NCBI RefSeq assembly: GCF_900095735.1
Contig: NZ_FNLO01000009.1
Location: forward strand, 62,001-126,000
DNA from: Chitinasiproducens palmae
Lineage (GTDB): Bacteria > Pseudomonadota > Gammaproteobacteria > Burkholderiales > Burkholderiaceae
Length of the DNA stretch: 64,000 nt
Reading direction: 5' to 3'
The position numbers were made by a program, and so were the translations under genes. Numbering within the stretch: position 1 is the stretch's first letter; every line of letters begins with the position of its first letter. The notes beneath the pieces were generated by a model. That model ran no database searches. It was not told where the DNA came from and saw only the letters and a program-made list of their open reading frames with translations. Below are positions 35,338 through 44,488 of the stretch, piece after piece.

Positions 35338-36975
35338 TCACCGCAGCGGCTCCGGCGCGACCGCAAGCGCGGCGAGAGTCGCCGCCGGGCCTTGCACTGC
35401 GCTGCGGCGATGGTAGAAGTTCAGCGCGCGCAGTCCGCCCAGCTCCTCGCCGCCGCCCGCGCGTCCTGGGCCGCCATGCATGGCCTGCGGCATCACATTG
35501 CCGTGGCCGGTCTGCGTCTTGGCAACCGACGGTGACACAACGTGCACGCGGCCATGGGTGCTGGCGAGTGCTGCGGCGAGATGGGCAAGCCGCGTTTCGT
35601 CGCTGCCGTAAACCGACGCGACGAGCGAACCGCCACCACGTCGCGCATAGGCGACCGCGCGCGCCTCCGGCAACCTGGCTAGCGAGGACGCGCGATCCGT
35701 GGCAGCGCTTGCGCTGCCGACTTCGTAGGGCGCAAGCGTGGCCACCGGGCCGAACACTTCCAGGTCGTGAACGCGGCGAGCCTGTTCCGGGTCAGGGCAC
35801 AGCAACAGCGAGGGCGCCATGCACGCCGCGCGCTCGGGGTCGATGCCGATCAGCGCGGCGCGGCGCCCGTCGACCAGTCGTTCGGTCTCGCCGGCCAGCA
35901 TCTCCAGGCCCTCATGCGCGGCCTGCCACTGCGCGCGACTGACCAGGCTGCCCATTGTCACCGAAGTGTCGCGCGGGTCGCCACACCGCACACCGGCAAG
36001 CGCCGCGCGCAACGCATCGGCGACTGGCGCGAGCAGCGGGGCGGGTACGAATGCCCGGCGGATCGCCGTGCATTTCTGGCCGGACTTGACCGTCATCTCG
36101 CGGACGATCTCCGCGACGAACTGCGCACACGCGGAGTCGTCCGCCTTGACGTCCGCGGCAAGAATCGCGCTGTTCAGACTGTCGGCCTCCACGTTGAGCC
36201 GTGCGCCGCGCACCACGAATGCCGGATGCGTGCGCAGTCGCGTCGCGGTCTGGGCGGAGCCGGTGAATGACACTACGTCGAAGGCCTCGATCCGGTCCAA
36301 CAGACCTTCCGCGCTGCCGCACACGATGGACAGCGCCCCGCGCGGCAGGACGCCGGCCGCTACCACGTCGGCCACCATGCGTTGCGTCAGCCATGCCGTG
36401 CCGGTCGCGGGTTTGACGATCACCGGAACGCCGCTGAGCAGCGCGGGGGCGGCCTTTTCCCACAAGCCCCAGGCGGGGAAATTGAAGGCGTTGATGAACA
36501 GGGCGACGCCCGGCGTCGGCGTCAGTAGATGACGTACGCCGAAACTGGCGTCGCGGCTCAGCGAGTCGACGGCGCCATCGGGCAATGCCTGTCCGGTCGC
36601 GAGCACGGCATCGCCGTCGAGCGACGTGCCCGAGCGTGCGTACGCTGACAAGGTGAAGATCGCGCCTTCGATATCCACCGCGGAGTCCGCACGCACCGTC
36701 CCGGAATTGCGCAACGCGATCTCGTAATAGTCATCGCGATGGCTTTGCAGCACCTTCGCCACTTCCCCCAGCAGGGCGGCGCGCTGCGCATAGCCGAGTT
36801 CGAGCAGCGCCATGCGGGCGGGCCCGCGTGCATGGTCGAACGCGTGGTCGAGGTCGAGTCCTTGGCTGGACACGCGCACCAGCGCTTCGCCGGTAACCGG
36901 ATCCGACAGCACGGTGCCGTCGCCGCCGCCGAGCTGCCATTCGCCAGCGATCAGATTGGGCAGGGTGTCGGTCAT
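35338..36975 (-). CDS. boxD: 3,4-dehydroadipyl-CoA semialdehyde dehydrogenase BoxD
   Basis: Oxidises the aldehyde made by BoxC to 3,4-dehydroadipyl-CoA with NADP+. The 545-aa aldehyde dehydrogenase is longer than common ALDHs and has the PaaZ/BoxD-type layout: FINAFNFPAWGLWEKAAPALLSGVPVIVKPATGTAWLTQ, SFTGSAQTA, NVEADSLNSAIL (Glu site), KSGQKCTAIRRAFVP with the catalytic Cys, and the C-terminal QAMHGGPGRAGGGEELGGLRALNFYHRR. It is transcribed with the DUF4863 gene upstream and bclA downstream. Confidence 0.92.
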   Translation of the reverse strand: MTDTLPNLIAGEWQLGGGDGTVLSDPVTGEALVRVSSQGLDLDHAFDHARGPARMALLELGYAQRAALLGEVAKVLQSHRDDYYEIALRNSGTVRADSAVDIEGAIFTLSAYARSGTSLDGDAVLATGQALPDGAVDSLSRDASFGVRHLLTPTPGVALFINAFNFPAWGLWEKAAPALLSGVPVIVKPATGTAWLTQRMVADVVAAGVLPRGALSIVCGSAEGLLDRIEAFDVVSFTGSAQTATRLRTHPAFVVRGARLNVEADSLNSAILAADVKADDSACAQFVAEIVREMTVKSGQKCTAIRRAFVPAPLLAPVADALRAALAGVRCGDPRDTSVTMGSLVSRAQWQAAHEGLEMLAGETERLVDGRRAALIGIDPERAACMAPSLLLCPDPEQARRVHDLEVFGPVATLAPYEVGSASAATDRASSLARLPEARAVAYARRGGGSLVASVYGSDETRLAHLAAALASTHGRVHVVSPSVAKTQTGHGNVMPQAMHGGPGRAGGGEELGGLRALNFYHRRSAVQGPAATLAALAVAPEPLR

Positions 36976-37119
36976 TGGTCTCGGCTCCTGGGTGTGATGC
37001 GAAGAAATGGACGCGCCGTGTCCCGGCTCTGCGGGCTACCGTGCCGCCATGCTGGCCGCGGACTCAAAGGTGTCGCGGCCGGCGTGACTGCTGCGACGCA
37101 GATTTGCACGCACGCGTCC

Positions 37120-37626
37120 TCACGACGCGGACGCGTCAGCCTGGCGGGCCGCGAGCCCTGTGCGCCGCGTGAATTCGATCGCGCCGTCCGGCAGCAGGTA
37201 GAGCACCAGCGCACGGCCGCCGCTAACGGTCGGGCGATGCGAGGATGCCGGGCCATACACGCACCATCCCGCCGGGTGGCCGTCGAAGCGGGCCGCGGCG
37301 TCGAGCGGCATGATCAGGTCGACCTCGCCGTGCGGGTGAACGTGATGCGGTCCCGCCACGTCGTTCATGTCGACCACGTCGACGGAGAAGCCATGCGTTG
37401 CCGCATGTGCCTCGATGGCCCGTCCGTATCTGATGCCGCCGTGTTCGTGTTGACACAGCCATCCCTGTGCGACACCGGCATGGCACGCGGCGGTGATGTC
37501 GCGGACCGCTGGCCCATCGGCCGGAAACCGTTCGTTCAACCAGCTCGCCAACTGCGCGTCGAGCGTGCGTCCGGCGATGGCTTCGGTGATGACCGCAATC
37601 CGGTCTTGCAGGTGATTCGGGGACAT
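37120..37626 (-). CDS. DUF4863-family protein of the box cluster
   Basis: 168 aa. A cupin-like segment (VAGPHHVHPHGEVDLIMPLDAAARFDG) with clustered His and a Glu suggests a metal-binding beta-barrel. DUF4863 proteins accompany box genes, and one relative (PnbB) acts as a 4-hydroxylaminobenzoate lyase. The role here is unknown; a substituted-benzoate side reaction is possible. ATG 37626 has a near-perfect AAGGAGG 3-4 bases upstream. First gene of the minus arm, 83 bases downstream of a TTGACA-17-TACTTT promoter. Confidence 0.8.
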   Translation of the reverse strand: MSPNHLQDRIAVITEAIAGRTLDAQLASWLNERFPADGPAVRDITAACHAGVAQGWLCQHEHGGIRYGRAIEAHAATHGFSVDVVDMNDVAGPHHVHPHGEVDLIMPLDAAARFDGHPAGWCVYGPASSHRPTVSGGRALVLYLLPDGAIEFTRRTGLAARQADASAS

Positions 37627-37685
37627 GGGCCTCCTTGGCAGGTGCGCCGGCCTGCGCCACTCGTGCGGTGGTCGCGTTTTTCGCA

Positions 37686-37714
37686 AAAGTAGCGGGCAAG
37701 CCAATGCCTGTCAA
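37686..37714 (-). promoter_or_regulatory. sigma70 promoter for the DUF4863-boxD-bclA arm
   Basis: On the minus strand a perfect -35 TTGACA (37714-37709) is followed after 17 bases by TACTTT (37691-37686). The probable BoxR operator abuts the -35. Confidence 0.6.
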
Positions 37715-37726
37715 GCAATATAGTGC
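37715..37726. promoter_or_regulatory. probable BoxR operator 1
   Basis: GCAATATAGTGC, one mismatch from the perfect palindrome found at 37939-37950. It lies immediately upstream of the -35 of the minus-strand promoter. Assignment to BoxR is inferred from the shared motif and the cluster. Confidence 0.6.
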
Positions 37727-37919
37727 ATGTTCGGGTTATTGCTGAGGCGTCGCGCGGCATACGCGGTGGCGACTTCCGTTGTCGGCTCATCGTGGCCAAG
37801 CGCGTCTAGCGGCTAGCGCCAGCAGCGCGATGGCTGGTCTCGCGGGCCGGCGTCGATCTGTTCGTCGAGATGACCAGCGCGGTGAGGAGGGGCCTAACAT
37901 GTCATGTGCAAAAAAATGC

Positions 37920-37948
37920 TTCACATCTTGAATATTAGGCACTATAGT
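37920..37948 (+). promoter_or_regulatory. promoter for the boxC-boxB-boxA arm
   Basis: TTCACA (37920-37925), 17 bases, TATAGT (37943-37948). The -10 hexamer lies inside the 12-bp palindrome, so a bound regulator would block polymerase. The rest of the 351-base divergent region (37627-37977) contains no gene; a further TGTGCA/TGC half-site-like stretch lies at about 37904-37919. Confidence 0.55.
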
Positions 37949-37950
37949 GC
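37939..37950. promoter_or_regulatory. probable BoxR operator 2
   Basis: GCACTATAGTGC, a perfect 12-bp palindrome covering the -10 of the boxC promoter and 28 bases before the boxC start. BoxR-type regulators are known repressors released by benzoyl-CoA; the site assignment itself is inference. Confidence 0.65.
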
Positions 37951-37977
37951 GTTAACCCCGGCATAAAGAGAACACTC

Positions 37978-39627
37978 ATGACGTCAGTTGACTATCGCAC
38001 CGACCCCTCGCAATACCGGCACTGGAGGCTGTCGTTCAACGGGCCGGTGGCGACCCTCGGCATCGATATCGACGAGGCGGGCGGCATCCGCGATGGGTAC
38101 CGGCTCAAGCTGAATTCGTACGATCTGGGCGTCGACATCGAATTGCATGACGCGCTGCAACGCATCCGCTTCGAGCACCCGGAGGTTCGGACGGTGGTTC
38201 TCACCAGCCTGAAGGAGCGTGTGTTCTGCTCGGGCGCGAACATCTTCATGCTTGGTGTCTCGTCGCACGCGTGGAAGGTGAATTTCTGCAAGTTCACCAA
38301 TGAGACTCGCAACGGTATCGAGGATTCGTCGCGCCACTCCGGTTTGAAATTCATCGCCGCGGTCAACGGTGCCTGTGCCGGCGGCGGCTACGAGCTCGCG
38401 CTCGCATGCGACGAGATTTTCCTGGTCGACGACCGGTCGTCGTCGGTCGCGCTGCCGGAAGTGCCGCTGCTCGGCGTGCTGCCTGGCACGGGTGGGCTCA
38501 CGCGGCTCACCGACAAACGGCGCGTCCGGCATGATCGGGCGGACATCTTCTGCACGATCGTCGAAGGCGTGCGCGGCGAGCGCGCCAAGGCGTGGCGCCT
38601 GGTCGACGAAGTGGTCAAGCCCAATGGCTTCCAGCAAGCGATCGAGGCAAGGGCGTTGGAGCTTGCTCAGCAAAGCGACCGTCCGCACGACGCGCAAGGG
38701 GTGGCGTTGCCACGCATCGAACGGAGCGAACGCGAAGACGGACTGTCCTACGAAACGGTCGACGTGACGATCGACCGCGCGCGTCGTACCGCGACCTTGA
38801 CCATGCGCGCGCCGCGCGCCGCGCAACCGACGGCATGCGCGGACATCGTCGCCGCGGGCGCGAACTGGTGGCCGCTGCGTTTCGCGCGCGAACTGGACGA
38901 CGCGATTCTTTCGCTGCGCACCAACGAGCTCGACATCGGCACCTGGCTGCTGCGCGCCGAGGGCGAGACACAGGCGCTGCTCGACGTCGACGCGGTACTG
39001 CTCGCGCAGCGCGAGCACTGGTTCGTGCGCGAGACAATCGGCATGCTGCGCCGCACCCTGGCGCGCCTCGATGTCTCGTCGCGTTCGCTGTTCGCGCTGA
39101 TCGAGCCGGGCAGTTGCTTCACCGGCACGTTCGCGGAGTTCGCACTGGCCGCCGACCGCACCTATATGGCGGCGCTGCCGGACGAGCCGTCGCGTGAGCC
39201 GGCCCTGACGCTTTCCGAAGCCAACTTCGGTCTCTATCCGATGGTGAGCGGCGAGTCCCGCATCGTGCGGCGCTTCTACGGCGAGCGCGAGCCACTCGAC
39301 GCGGCGCGGGCACGCATCGGTCAACCGATCGGACCCGTGGACGCCGAGCGGTTGGGCCTGGTTACCGCGGCACCGGACGACATCGATTGGGCCGACGAGA
39401 TCCGCATCGCGATCGAGGAGCGCGCGGCGATGTCGCCGGACGCACTTACCGGCCTGGAAGCAAACCTGCGGTTCAACGGCCGCGAAACGATGGAAACCCG
39501 CATCTTCGGGCGCCTCTCCGCCTGGCAGAACTGGATCTTCAACCGTCCGAACGCCGTCGGCGAGAAGGGTGCGCTGAAGGTGTACGGAAAAGGCAGCAAG
39601 GCGCAATTCGACGTGTCGCGCGTCTGA
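37978..39627 (+). CDS. boxC: benzoyl-CoA-dihydrodiol lyase BoxC
   Basis: Hydrolytic, oxygen-independent ring opening of 2,3-epoxybenzoyl-CoA to 3,4-dehydroadipyl-CoA semialdehyde and formate. The 549-aa protein belongs to the enoyl-CoA hydratase superfamily but has two crotonase-like halves. The first holds VVLTSLKERVFCSGANIFMLG, FIAAVNGACAGGGYELALACDEIFLVDD and EVPLLGVLPGTGGLTRLTDKR. The second holds FALIEPGSCFTGTFAEFALAADRTY. Length fits BoxC. ATG 37978 is 27 bases after the operator/-10. First gene of the plus arm, followed by boxB after 36 bases. Confidence 0.95.
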   Translation: MTSVDYRTDPSQYRHWRLSFNGPVATLGIDIDEAGGIRDGYRLKLNSYDLGVDIELHDALQRIRFEHPEVRTVVLTSLKERVFCSGANIFMLGVSSHAWKVNFCKFTNETRNGIEDSSRHSGLKFIAAVNGACAGGGYELALACDEIFLVDDRSSSVALPEVPLLGVLPGTGGLTRLTDKRRVRHDRADIFCTIVEGVRGERAKAWRLVDEVVKPNGFQQAIEARALELAQQSDRPHDAQGVALPRIERSEREDGLSYETVDVTIDRARRTATLTMRAPRAAQPTACADIVAAGANWWPLRFARELDDAILSLRTNELDIGTWLLRAEGETQALLDVDAVLLAQREHWFVRETIGMLRRTLARLDVSSRSLFALIEPGSCFTGTFAEFALAADRTYMAALPDEPSREPALTLSEANFGLYPMVSGESRIVRRFYGEREPLDAARARIGQPIGPVDAERLGLVTAAPDDIDWADEIRIAIEERAAMSPDALTGLEANLRFNGRETMETRIFGRLSAWQNWIFNRPNAVGEKGALKVYGKGSKAQFDVSRV

Positions 39628-39663
39628 CCCCGAACTTCGATCAACCGGAAAGAGGAACACACG

Positions 39664-41091
39664 ATGTCGTCGATCAACTATAGCGAGAAGATTCCGAACA
39701 ACGTCAATCTGGCCGACGATCGCACGCTGCAGCGCGCGCTCGAACAATGGCAGCCGAATTTCCTGTCATGGTGGGGCGACATGGGACCCGACGGCTCTCA
39801 CGGCTACGACGTCTACCTGCGCACCGCCGTGAGCGTCGATGCCGGTGGCTGGGCGCACTTCGATCACGTGAAGATGCCGGACTATCGCTGGGGCATCTTC
39901 CTGACGCCCGGCGACGCCGATCGGCGGATCGGTTTCGGCGAGCACCGTGGCGAGCCGGCGTGGCAGGAAGTGCCGGGCGAGCACCGCGCCAACCTACGCC
40001 GCATCATCGTCACGCAAGGCGACACCGAGCCGGCGTCCGTGGAGCAGCAGCGCCACCTTGGTCTGACCGCGCCGTCGATGTACGACCTGCGCAACCTGTT
40101 CCAGGTCAACGTCGAGGAGGGGCGGCACCTGTGGGCGATGGTCTACCTGCTGCACCGCTACTTCGGCCGGGACGGTCGCGAAGAAGCGGAGGCGCTGCTC
40201 GATCGGCGTTCGGGCGACGACGACAATCCGCGCATTCTGGGCGCCTTCAACGAACGTACGCCGGACTGGCTGTCGTTCTTCATGTTCACGTATTTCACCG
40301 ACCGCGACGGCAAGTTCCAGCTGGCGGCGCTGTCGGAGTCCGGCTTCGATCCGCTGGCGCGGACCACCAAGTTCATGCTCACCGAGGAAGCGCATCACAT
40401 GTTCGTCGGCGAGTCCGGCGTGTCGCGCGTGATCCAGCGCACGGCGCAGGTGATGAACGAGCTGAAGACGGACGACGTCAACAAGCTGCGCGCGGCCGGC
40501 GTGATCGATCTCGAAACGATCCAGCGATATATCAATTTCCACTATTCGGTGACCATCGACCTGTTTGGCGCCGACCATTCGTCGAACGCGGCGACGTTCT
40601 ACAGCTCGGGTCTGAAGGGCCGCTACGAGGAGGGTAAGCGCGACGACGACCACCGGCTGGACAACCAGACCTACCGGCTGCTCGACGTTACCGATGGACG
40701 GCTGGTCGAGCGCGAAGTGCCGATGCTCAATGCGATGAACGAGGTGCTGCGCGACGACTACATCAAGGATTCGATGGCCGGCGTCAATCGCTGGAACAAG
40801 GTGCTGGAAAAGGCCGGCGTCGACTTCCGCCTGAGCGTGCCCCACAAGGCGTTCAATCGGCAGATCGGCACCTTTGCAGGGGTGCGCGTTGCACCGGATG
40901 GCCGGATCGTCAGCGACCGCGAATGGCAGGCGCGCCAGAACGAATGGCTACCGAGCGCGGAGGACCGCGCGTTCGTCGCATCATTGATGGGGCGGGTCGC
41001 CGAGCCCGGCAAGTTCGCCAACTGGATCGCGCCGCCCGCCATCGGCATCAATCGCCAACCGGTGGACTTCGAGTACGTGCGTTTCAACTGA
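39664..41091 (+). CDS. boxB: benzoyl-CoA 2,3-epoxidase oxygenase component BoxB
   Basis: Class I di-iron oxygenase that epoxidises benzoyl-CoA at C2-C3. The 475-aa protein shows the family core: LRNLFQVNVEEGRHLWAMVYLLHRYFG with Glu/His ligands, SFFMFTYFTDRDGKFQLAALSESGFDPLARTTKFMLTEEAHHMFVGESGV with the second ligand set, and NFHYSVTIDLFGADHSSNAATFYSSGLKGR. ATG 39664 is preceded by GAAAGAGGAA. It works with the reductase BoxA encoded 98 bases downstream. Confidence 0.95.
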   Translation: MSSINYSEKIPNNVNLADDRTLQRALEQWQPNFLSWWGDMGPDGSHGYDVYLRTAVSVDAGGWAHFDHVKMPDYRWGIFLTPGDADRRIGFGEHRGEPAWQEVPGEHRANLRRIIVTQGDTEPASVEQQRHLGLTAPSMYDLRNLFQVNVEEGRHLWAMVYLLHRYFGRDGREEAEALLDRRSGDDDNPRILGAFNERTPDWLSFFMFTYFTDRDGKFQLAALSESGFDPLARTTKFMLTEEAHHMFVGESGVSRVIQRTAQVMNELKTDDVNKLRAAGVIDLETIQRYINFHYSVTIDLFGADHSSNAATFYSSGLKGRYEEGKRDDDHRLDNQTYRLLDVTDGRLVEREVPMLNAMNEVLRDDYIKDSMAGVNRWNKVLEKAGVDFRLSVPHKAFNRQIGTFAGVRVAPDGRIVSDREWQARQNEWLPSAEDRAFVASLMGRVAEPGKFANWIAPPAIGINRQPVDFEYVRFN

Positions 41092-41189
41092 GCGCGCGGT
41101 AGCGCATAGCGGCCGCGGCGGGCGGGCCGGTAGTCGACGGACCCCGGCCACCGATGGTGGCCGCCAGGCGCCGAGGAGGGAGAGGCAGC

Positions 41190-42455
41190 ATGAACGGACC
41201 AATGCCAAGCATGATTGCAGGCGGAGTACTCAACCAGCATCTGATCGATCCGGAGGTATGCATCCGCTGCAACACCTGCGAGGAAACCTGCCCGATCGAC
41301 GCCATCACGCACGATGACACCAACTATGTCGTGCGCGCCGAAACCTGCAACGGGTGCATGGCCTGCGTGCCGCCCTGTCCGACCGGCGCGATCGACAATT
41401 GGCGGATGGTGGCACGGGAGGACGCCTACAGTCTCGAGGACCAGTACGGTTGGGACGTGTTGCCGGCGCAAGGCACCGTGGCGACGTCGGCCGACGCCCC
41501 TGGCGCCGAGCAACAGGAGCCGGGCGGCGCACGCGAAGAAGCGGGCGATGGCCTGACGGTCGATACGGCGCGCGGCTCGCAACTGCCGCCATGGTCTGCC
41601 GCGCGGCCCTACGTCAATCTCTACACGCACAAGTTGCCTACCACCGCGACGGTGGTAGGCAACTACCGGTTGACCGCGGAGGATGCCGACAGCGCGATCC
41701 ATCACATCGTGCTGGACTTCGGCAAGTTGCCGTTCCCGGTACTGGAGGGCCAGTCGATCGGCATCCTGCCGCCCGGTGGCACAGCCGATGGTCGTGCGCA
41801 TCATGCGCGCCAGTATTCGATCGCAAGTCCACGCGACGGCGAACGTCCGGGCTACAACAATCTGTCGCTGACCGTGAAGCGGGTGCGTGCGGCACGGAAC
41901 GACGGCCGCGACGGCCGCGATGGGGTGTGCTCGAACTATCTGTGCGACCTGCAAAAAGGCGACAGCGTGCAGGTCATCGGTCCGTTCGGCCACACGTTCC
42001 TGATGCCGAACCATCCCGCCTCGGACCTGTTGATGATCTGCACTGGCACCGGCGCGGCGCCGATGCGCGCGATGACCGAATACCGCCGGCGCAAGCGGCT
42101 GAGCGGCGCCACGGGCCGGCTGATGCTGTTCTTCGGCGCGCGCAGTGCCGACGAGCTGCCGTACTTCGGTCCGCTGACCCGTTTGCCGAAGGACTTCATC
42201 GACACCAACCTGGCATTCTCGCGCTCCCCGGACGAACCGCGGCGCTATGTGCAGGACCTGATGCGCGCGCGGGCGCCCGACGTTGCCGCGCTGTTGCGTG
42301 GCGAAGACAGCTATATTTACGTGTGCGGTCTGAAGGCGATGGAAGAGGGCGTGCTACAGGCGCTGGCCGCCATTGCGGAACAGGAAGGGTTGGACTGGCC
42401 CGTGTTGTGGGAACGCTTGCGTCGCGAAGGACGCCTGCACATCGAGACCTATTGA
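41190..42455 (+). CDS. boxA: benzoyl-CoA 2,3-epoxidase reductase component BoxA
   Basis: Passes electrons from NADPH to BoxB. The 421-aa protein starts with a two-cluster 4Fe-4S ferredoxin domain (Cys24, 27, 30, 34 and Cys53, 56, 59, 63) and continues with a ferredoxin-NADP reductase-like domain: [15 protein letters not shown] (FAD), [15 protein letters not shown] (NADPH), [17 protein letters not shown] and a C-terminal [20 protein letters not shown] 41190 follows GAGGAGGGAGAGG. A Gly/Glu-rich linker lies at residues about 95-125. Just after it, the coding DNA contains a perfect 13-bp inverted repeat. Confidence 0.94.
   Translation: MNGPMPSMIAGGVLNQHLIDPEVCIRCNTCEETCPIDAITHDDTNYVVRAETCNGCMACVPPCPTGAIDNWRMVAREDAYSLEDQYGWDVLPAQGTVATSADAPGAEQQEPGGAREEAGDGLTVDTARGSQLPPWSAARPYVNLYTHKLPTTATVVGNYRLTAEDADSAIHHIVLDFGKLPFPVLEGQSIGILPPGGTADGRAHHARQYSIASPRDGERPGYNNLSLTVKRVRAARNDGRDGRDGVCSNYLCDLQKGDSVQVIGPFGHTFLMPNHPASDLLMICTGTGAAPMRAMTEYRRRKRLSGATGRLMLFFGARSADELPYFGPLTRLPKDFIDTNLAFSRSPDEPRRYVQDLMRARAPDVAALLRGEDSYIYVCGLKAMEEGVLQALAAIAEQEGLDWPVLWERLRREGRLHIETY
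41633..41663. repeat. perfect 13-bp inverted repeat inside boxA
   Basis: GTTGCCTACCACC (41633-41645), loop GCGAC, GGTGGTAGGCAAC (41651-41663). The mRNA would form a very stable hairpin within the coding sequence, between the ferredoxin and reductase domains. Confidence 0.95.
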
Positions 42456-42494
42456 ACACGCGTTGGCGCCTCGGGGCCGACGCCGGGAGAGCCG

Positions 42495-42935
42495 ATGAAG
42501 TTTGCCGAATTCGAGGTGGGACAGACGATCGTCGCGGGGCCGCGCGAGGTCGATGCGGCAGAGATCGTCGCGTTCGCGCGGCAATACGACCCGCAGCCAT
42601 TTCACGTCGACCCCGAACGGGCGGCGGGTGGGCGGTGGGGCGGTCTGATTGCGAGCGGTTGGATGACCTGCGGCATCGCGATGCGACTGGCATGCGACGC
42701 AGCGCTGGACGGGTCCGAGTCGTTCGGTTCGCCTGGTCTCGACTATCTGAAGTGGTCCGCGCCCGTGCGCGCCGGCGACGCGCTGACGCTGACGGCCACC
42801 GTGCTGGAGAAACGACGATCCAGTTCGCAGCCGACCTTGGGCGTGCTGCGATGGCGCTGGCTGGTCAGCAACGGCCGCGAAACCGTGTTGGATCTGGTCG
42901 CAACCAGTTTCTTCGACCTCTCGGGCGACGCGTGA
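42495..42935 (+). CDS. MaoC-like (R)-hydratase-fold protein
   Basis: 146-aa hot-dog-fold protein: AEFEVGQTIVAGPREVDAAEIVAFARQYDPQPFHVDPERA, with the Asp/His pair of the MaoC hydratase motif (DPQPFHVD), and GGLIASGWMTCGIAMRL. MaoC proteins hydrate enoyl-CoA substrates. A role in the later beta-oxidation-like steps of the box pathway is plausible but not shown. It lies 39 bases after boxA and before boxR, so probably in the same operon. Confidence 0.82.
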   Translation: MKFAEFEVGQTIVAGPREVDAAEIVAFARQYDPQPFHVDPERAAGGRWGGLIASGWMTCGIAMRLACDAALDGSESFGSPGLDYLKWSAPVRAGDALTLTATVLEKRRSSSQPTLGVLRWRWLVSNGRETVLDLVATSFFDLSGDA

Positions 42936-43122
42936 GCCGCGCATGGGTCGCCAAACGTCGACCGTGCCGCCGGTCCAGGTTGGTCGGCAGGGTCGGCCGG
43001 CACGTCGGGTGCCCGGGCGGGGAAAGCGCCACGTGCCCCGGCGGACGCGACGGCGATGCGGTGTGCCGGGCGGCGGCGAGGTCGAGTAAGATGACGCGAT
43101 TCCCTGAAGACGGACCGGTAGC

Positions 43123-44046
43123 ATGGCCAAGCTTTCCGCCGACGAAATCGGCGCCACCGAGCGCGCGGCGCCCGAGCGGGAGGAGCGCGATCCGTTCCTG
43201 ACCGCACTCGGCGAACGCGTGCGCACGCTCCGGCTGCGGCGCGGCCTGACCCGCAAGGCGCTGGCGGTGGAGGCGGCGCTTTCCGAGCGGCACCTCGCGA
43301 ATCTCGAATCGGGCGTCGGCAATGCGTCGGTGCTGGTGCTGCGTCAGGTCGCGAGTGCGCTGAATTGCTCGCTCGCCGAAATCGTCGGCGACGAGACTAC
43401 CGGGTCGGCGGAATGGCTGCTGATCCGCGAGGTGCTGCAGGGGCGCGACAGCGAGGCCCTGAAGCGGGCGCGTCTCGCCCTGACGGAGTTGTTCTCTCAA
43501 ACGCCGCGCGACCCGAATCGCGACCATCGCATCGCGCTGATCGGCCTGCGCGGCGCTGGCAAGTCGACGCTTGGCCGCATGCTCGCCGACGACCTGAAGG
43601 TGCCGTTCGTCGAGCTGAATCGCGTGGTCGAGAAGCTCGCCGGCTGTCCGCCGGCCGAGATCCATTCGCTGTATGGGGCGAGCGCCTACCGACGCTATGA
43701 GCATCGCGCGCTCGAAGCGGTGATCGATACCCATCCGAAAGCCGTCATCGCATCGCCGGGCGGGCTGGTGTCGGAACCGGCCACCTTCAATCGATTGCTC
43801 GCGCATTGCTACACGGTATGGCTGCAGGCCACGCCGGAGGACCACATGCGTCGCGTGATCGCACAGGGCGACCTGCGGCCGATGTCGGGCAACGATGAGG
43901 CAATGGATGATCTGCGGCGCATCCTGGCCGGACGCTCCGAGCTGTACAACCGCGCAGACATGGCTTTCGACACCAGCGGCCACAGTCTGGCGGATGCGTA
44001 TCTGCAATTGCGCGGCAGGCTGGCGGCGCGTCTCGCGGCGGAGTAA
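43123..44046 (+). CDS. boxR: BoxR transcriptional regulator (XRE HTH + shikimate-kinase-like domain)
   Basis: 307-aa regulator with the BoxR/BzdR architecture. Residues about 25-90 are an XRE-type helix-turn-helix (LGERVRTLRLRRGLTRKALAVEAALSERHLANLESGVGNAS). Residues about 135-300 are a shikimate-kinase-like domain that binds benzoyl-CoA in this family (IALIGLRGAGKSTLGRMLADDL P-loop, FVELNRVVEKLAG, PGGLVSEPATF). Known members repress box genes until benzoyl-CoA accumulates. It is separated from the MaoC gene by 187 bases. Its stop codon is part of a 13-bp unit repeated three times. Confidence 0.93.
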   Translation: MAKLSADEIGATERAAPEREERDPFLTALGERVRTLRLRRGLTRKALAVEAALSERHLANLESGVGNASVLVLRQVASALNCSLAEIVGDETTGSAEWLLIREVLQGRDSEALKRARLALTELFSQTPRDPNRDHRIALIGLRGAGKSTLGRMLADDLKVPFVELNRVVEKLAGCPPAEIHSLYGASAYRRYEHRALEAVIDTHPKAVIASPGGLVSEPATFNRLLAHCYTVWLQATPEDHMRRVIAQGDLRPMSGNDEAMDDLRRILAGRSELYNRADMAFDTSGHSLADAYLQLRGRLAARLAAE

Positions 44047-44073
44047 CGCGGCGGAGTAACGCGGCGGAGTAAC
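44035..44073 (+). repeat. 13-bp triplication spanning the boxR stop codon
   Basis: Three exact copies of gcggcggagtaac. The first contains the boxR TAA stop; the other two lie just downstream in the intergenic region. Confidence 0.95.
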
Positions 44074-44488
44074 GCGGGTTCGGCAGCCGGTGCGTGACGA
44101 GGCGCCTGGGGCGGACAGGCAGCAGGGCAGGCGCTGAAGCCGCGCCCGCGTTGCGGCGCCCGGATTGGGTCGTCCGCTTTGGGGCGGCCGACCGGGGAAG
44201 GCGACGTACGCCGGCCGCGTTGCGTCGCACGGCGCGACTGCCACGGCCGACGCGCTAGGCGCCGTAGACGCGGCCGACGCGGTAGACGCGGTAGACGCGG
44301 TAGACGCGGCCGACGCGGCCGACGCGCGGCCGCCCCACCGGCAGCAGGGCCTGAGCTGGCCAGTGCTTTGGGCTAAGATCGGGTTTTGCGTTCGCGCGGA
44401 CCGTCTCGCTCCACCCGCTGCGTTGCGCTGATCCAAGCCGCCGAGCCACGCCGGTCAGGCCAATCCACGCCGATTGATACCCGCTCTC
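44047..44488. other. boxR - FAD dehydrogenase intergenic region
   Basis: 442 bases with two tandem repeats (44048-44073 and 44264-44326) and no supported gene. I see no strong terminator. Open frames here are Asp/Ala/Val or Arg/Val repeats only. Confidence 0.5.
44264..44326. repeat. 9-bp tandem repeat, seven copies
   Basis: Seven copies of g(ta/cc)gacgcg alternate two variants (gtagacgcg and gccgacgcg). Intergenic, about 160 bases before the FAD-dehydrogenase start. Confidence 0.92.
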
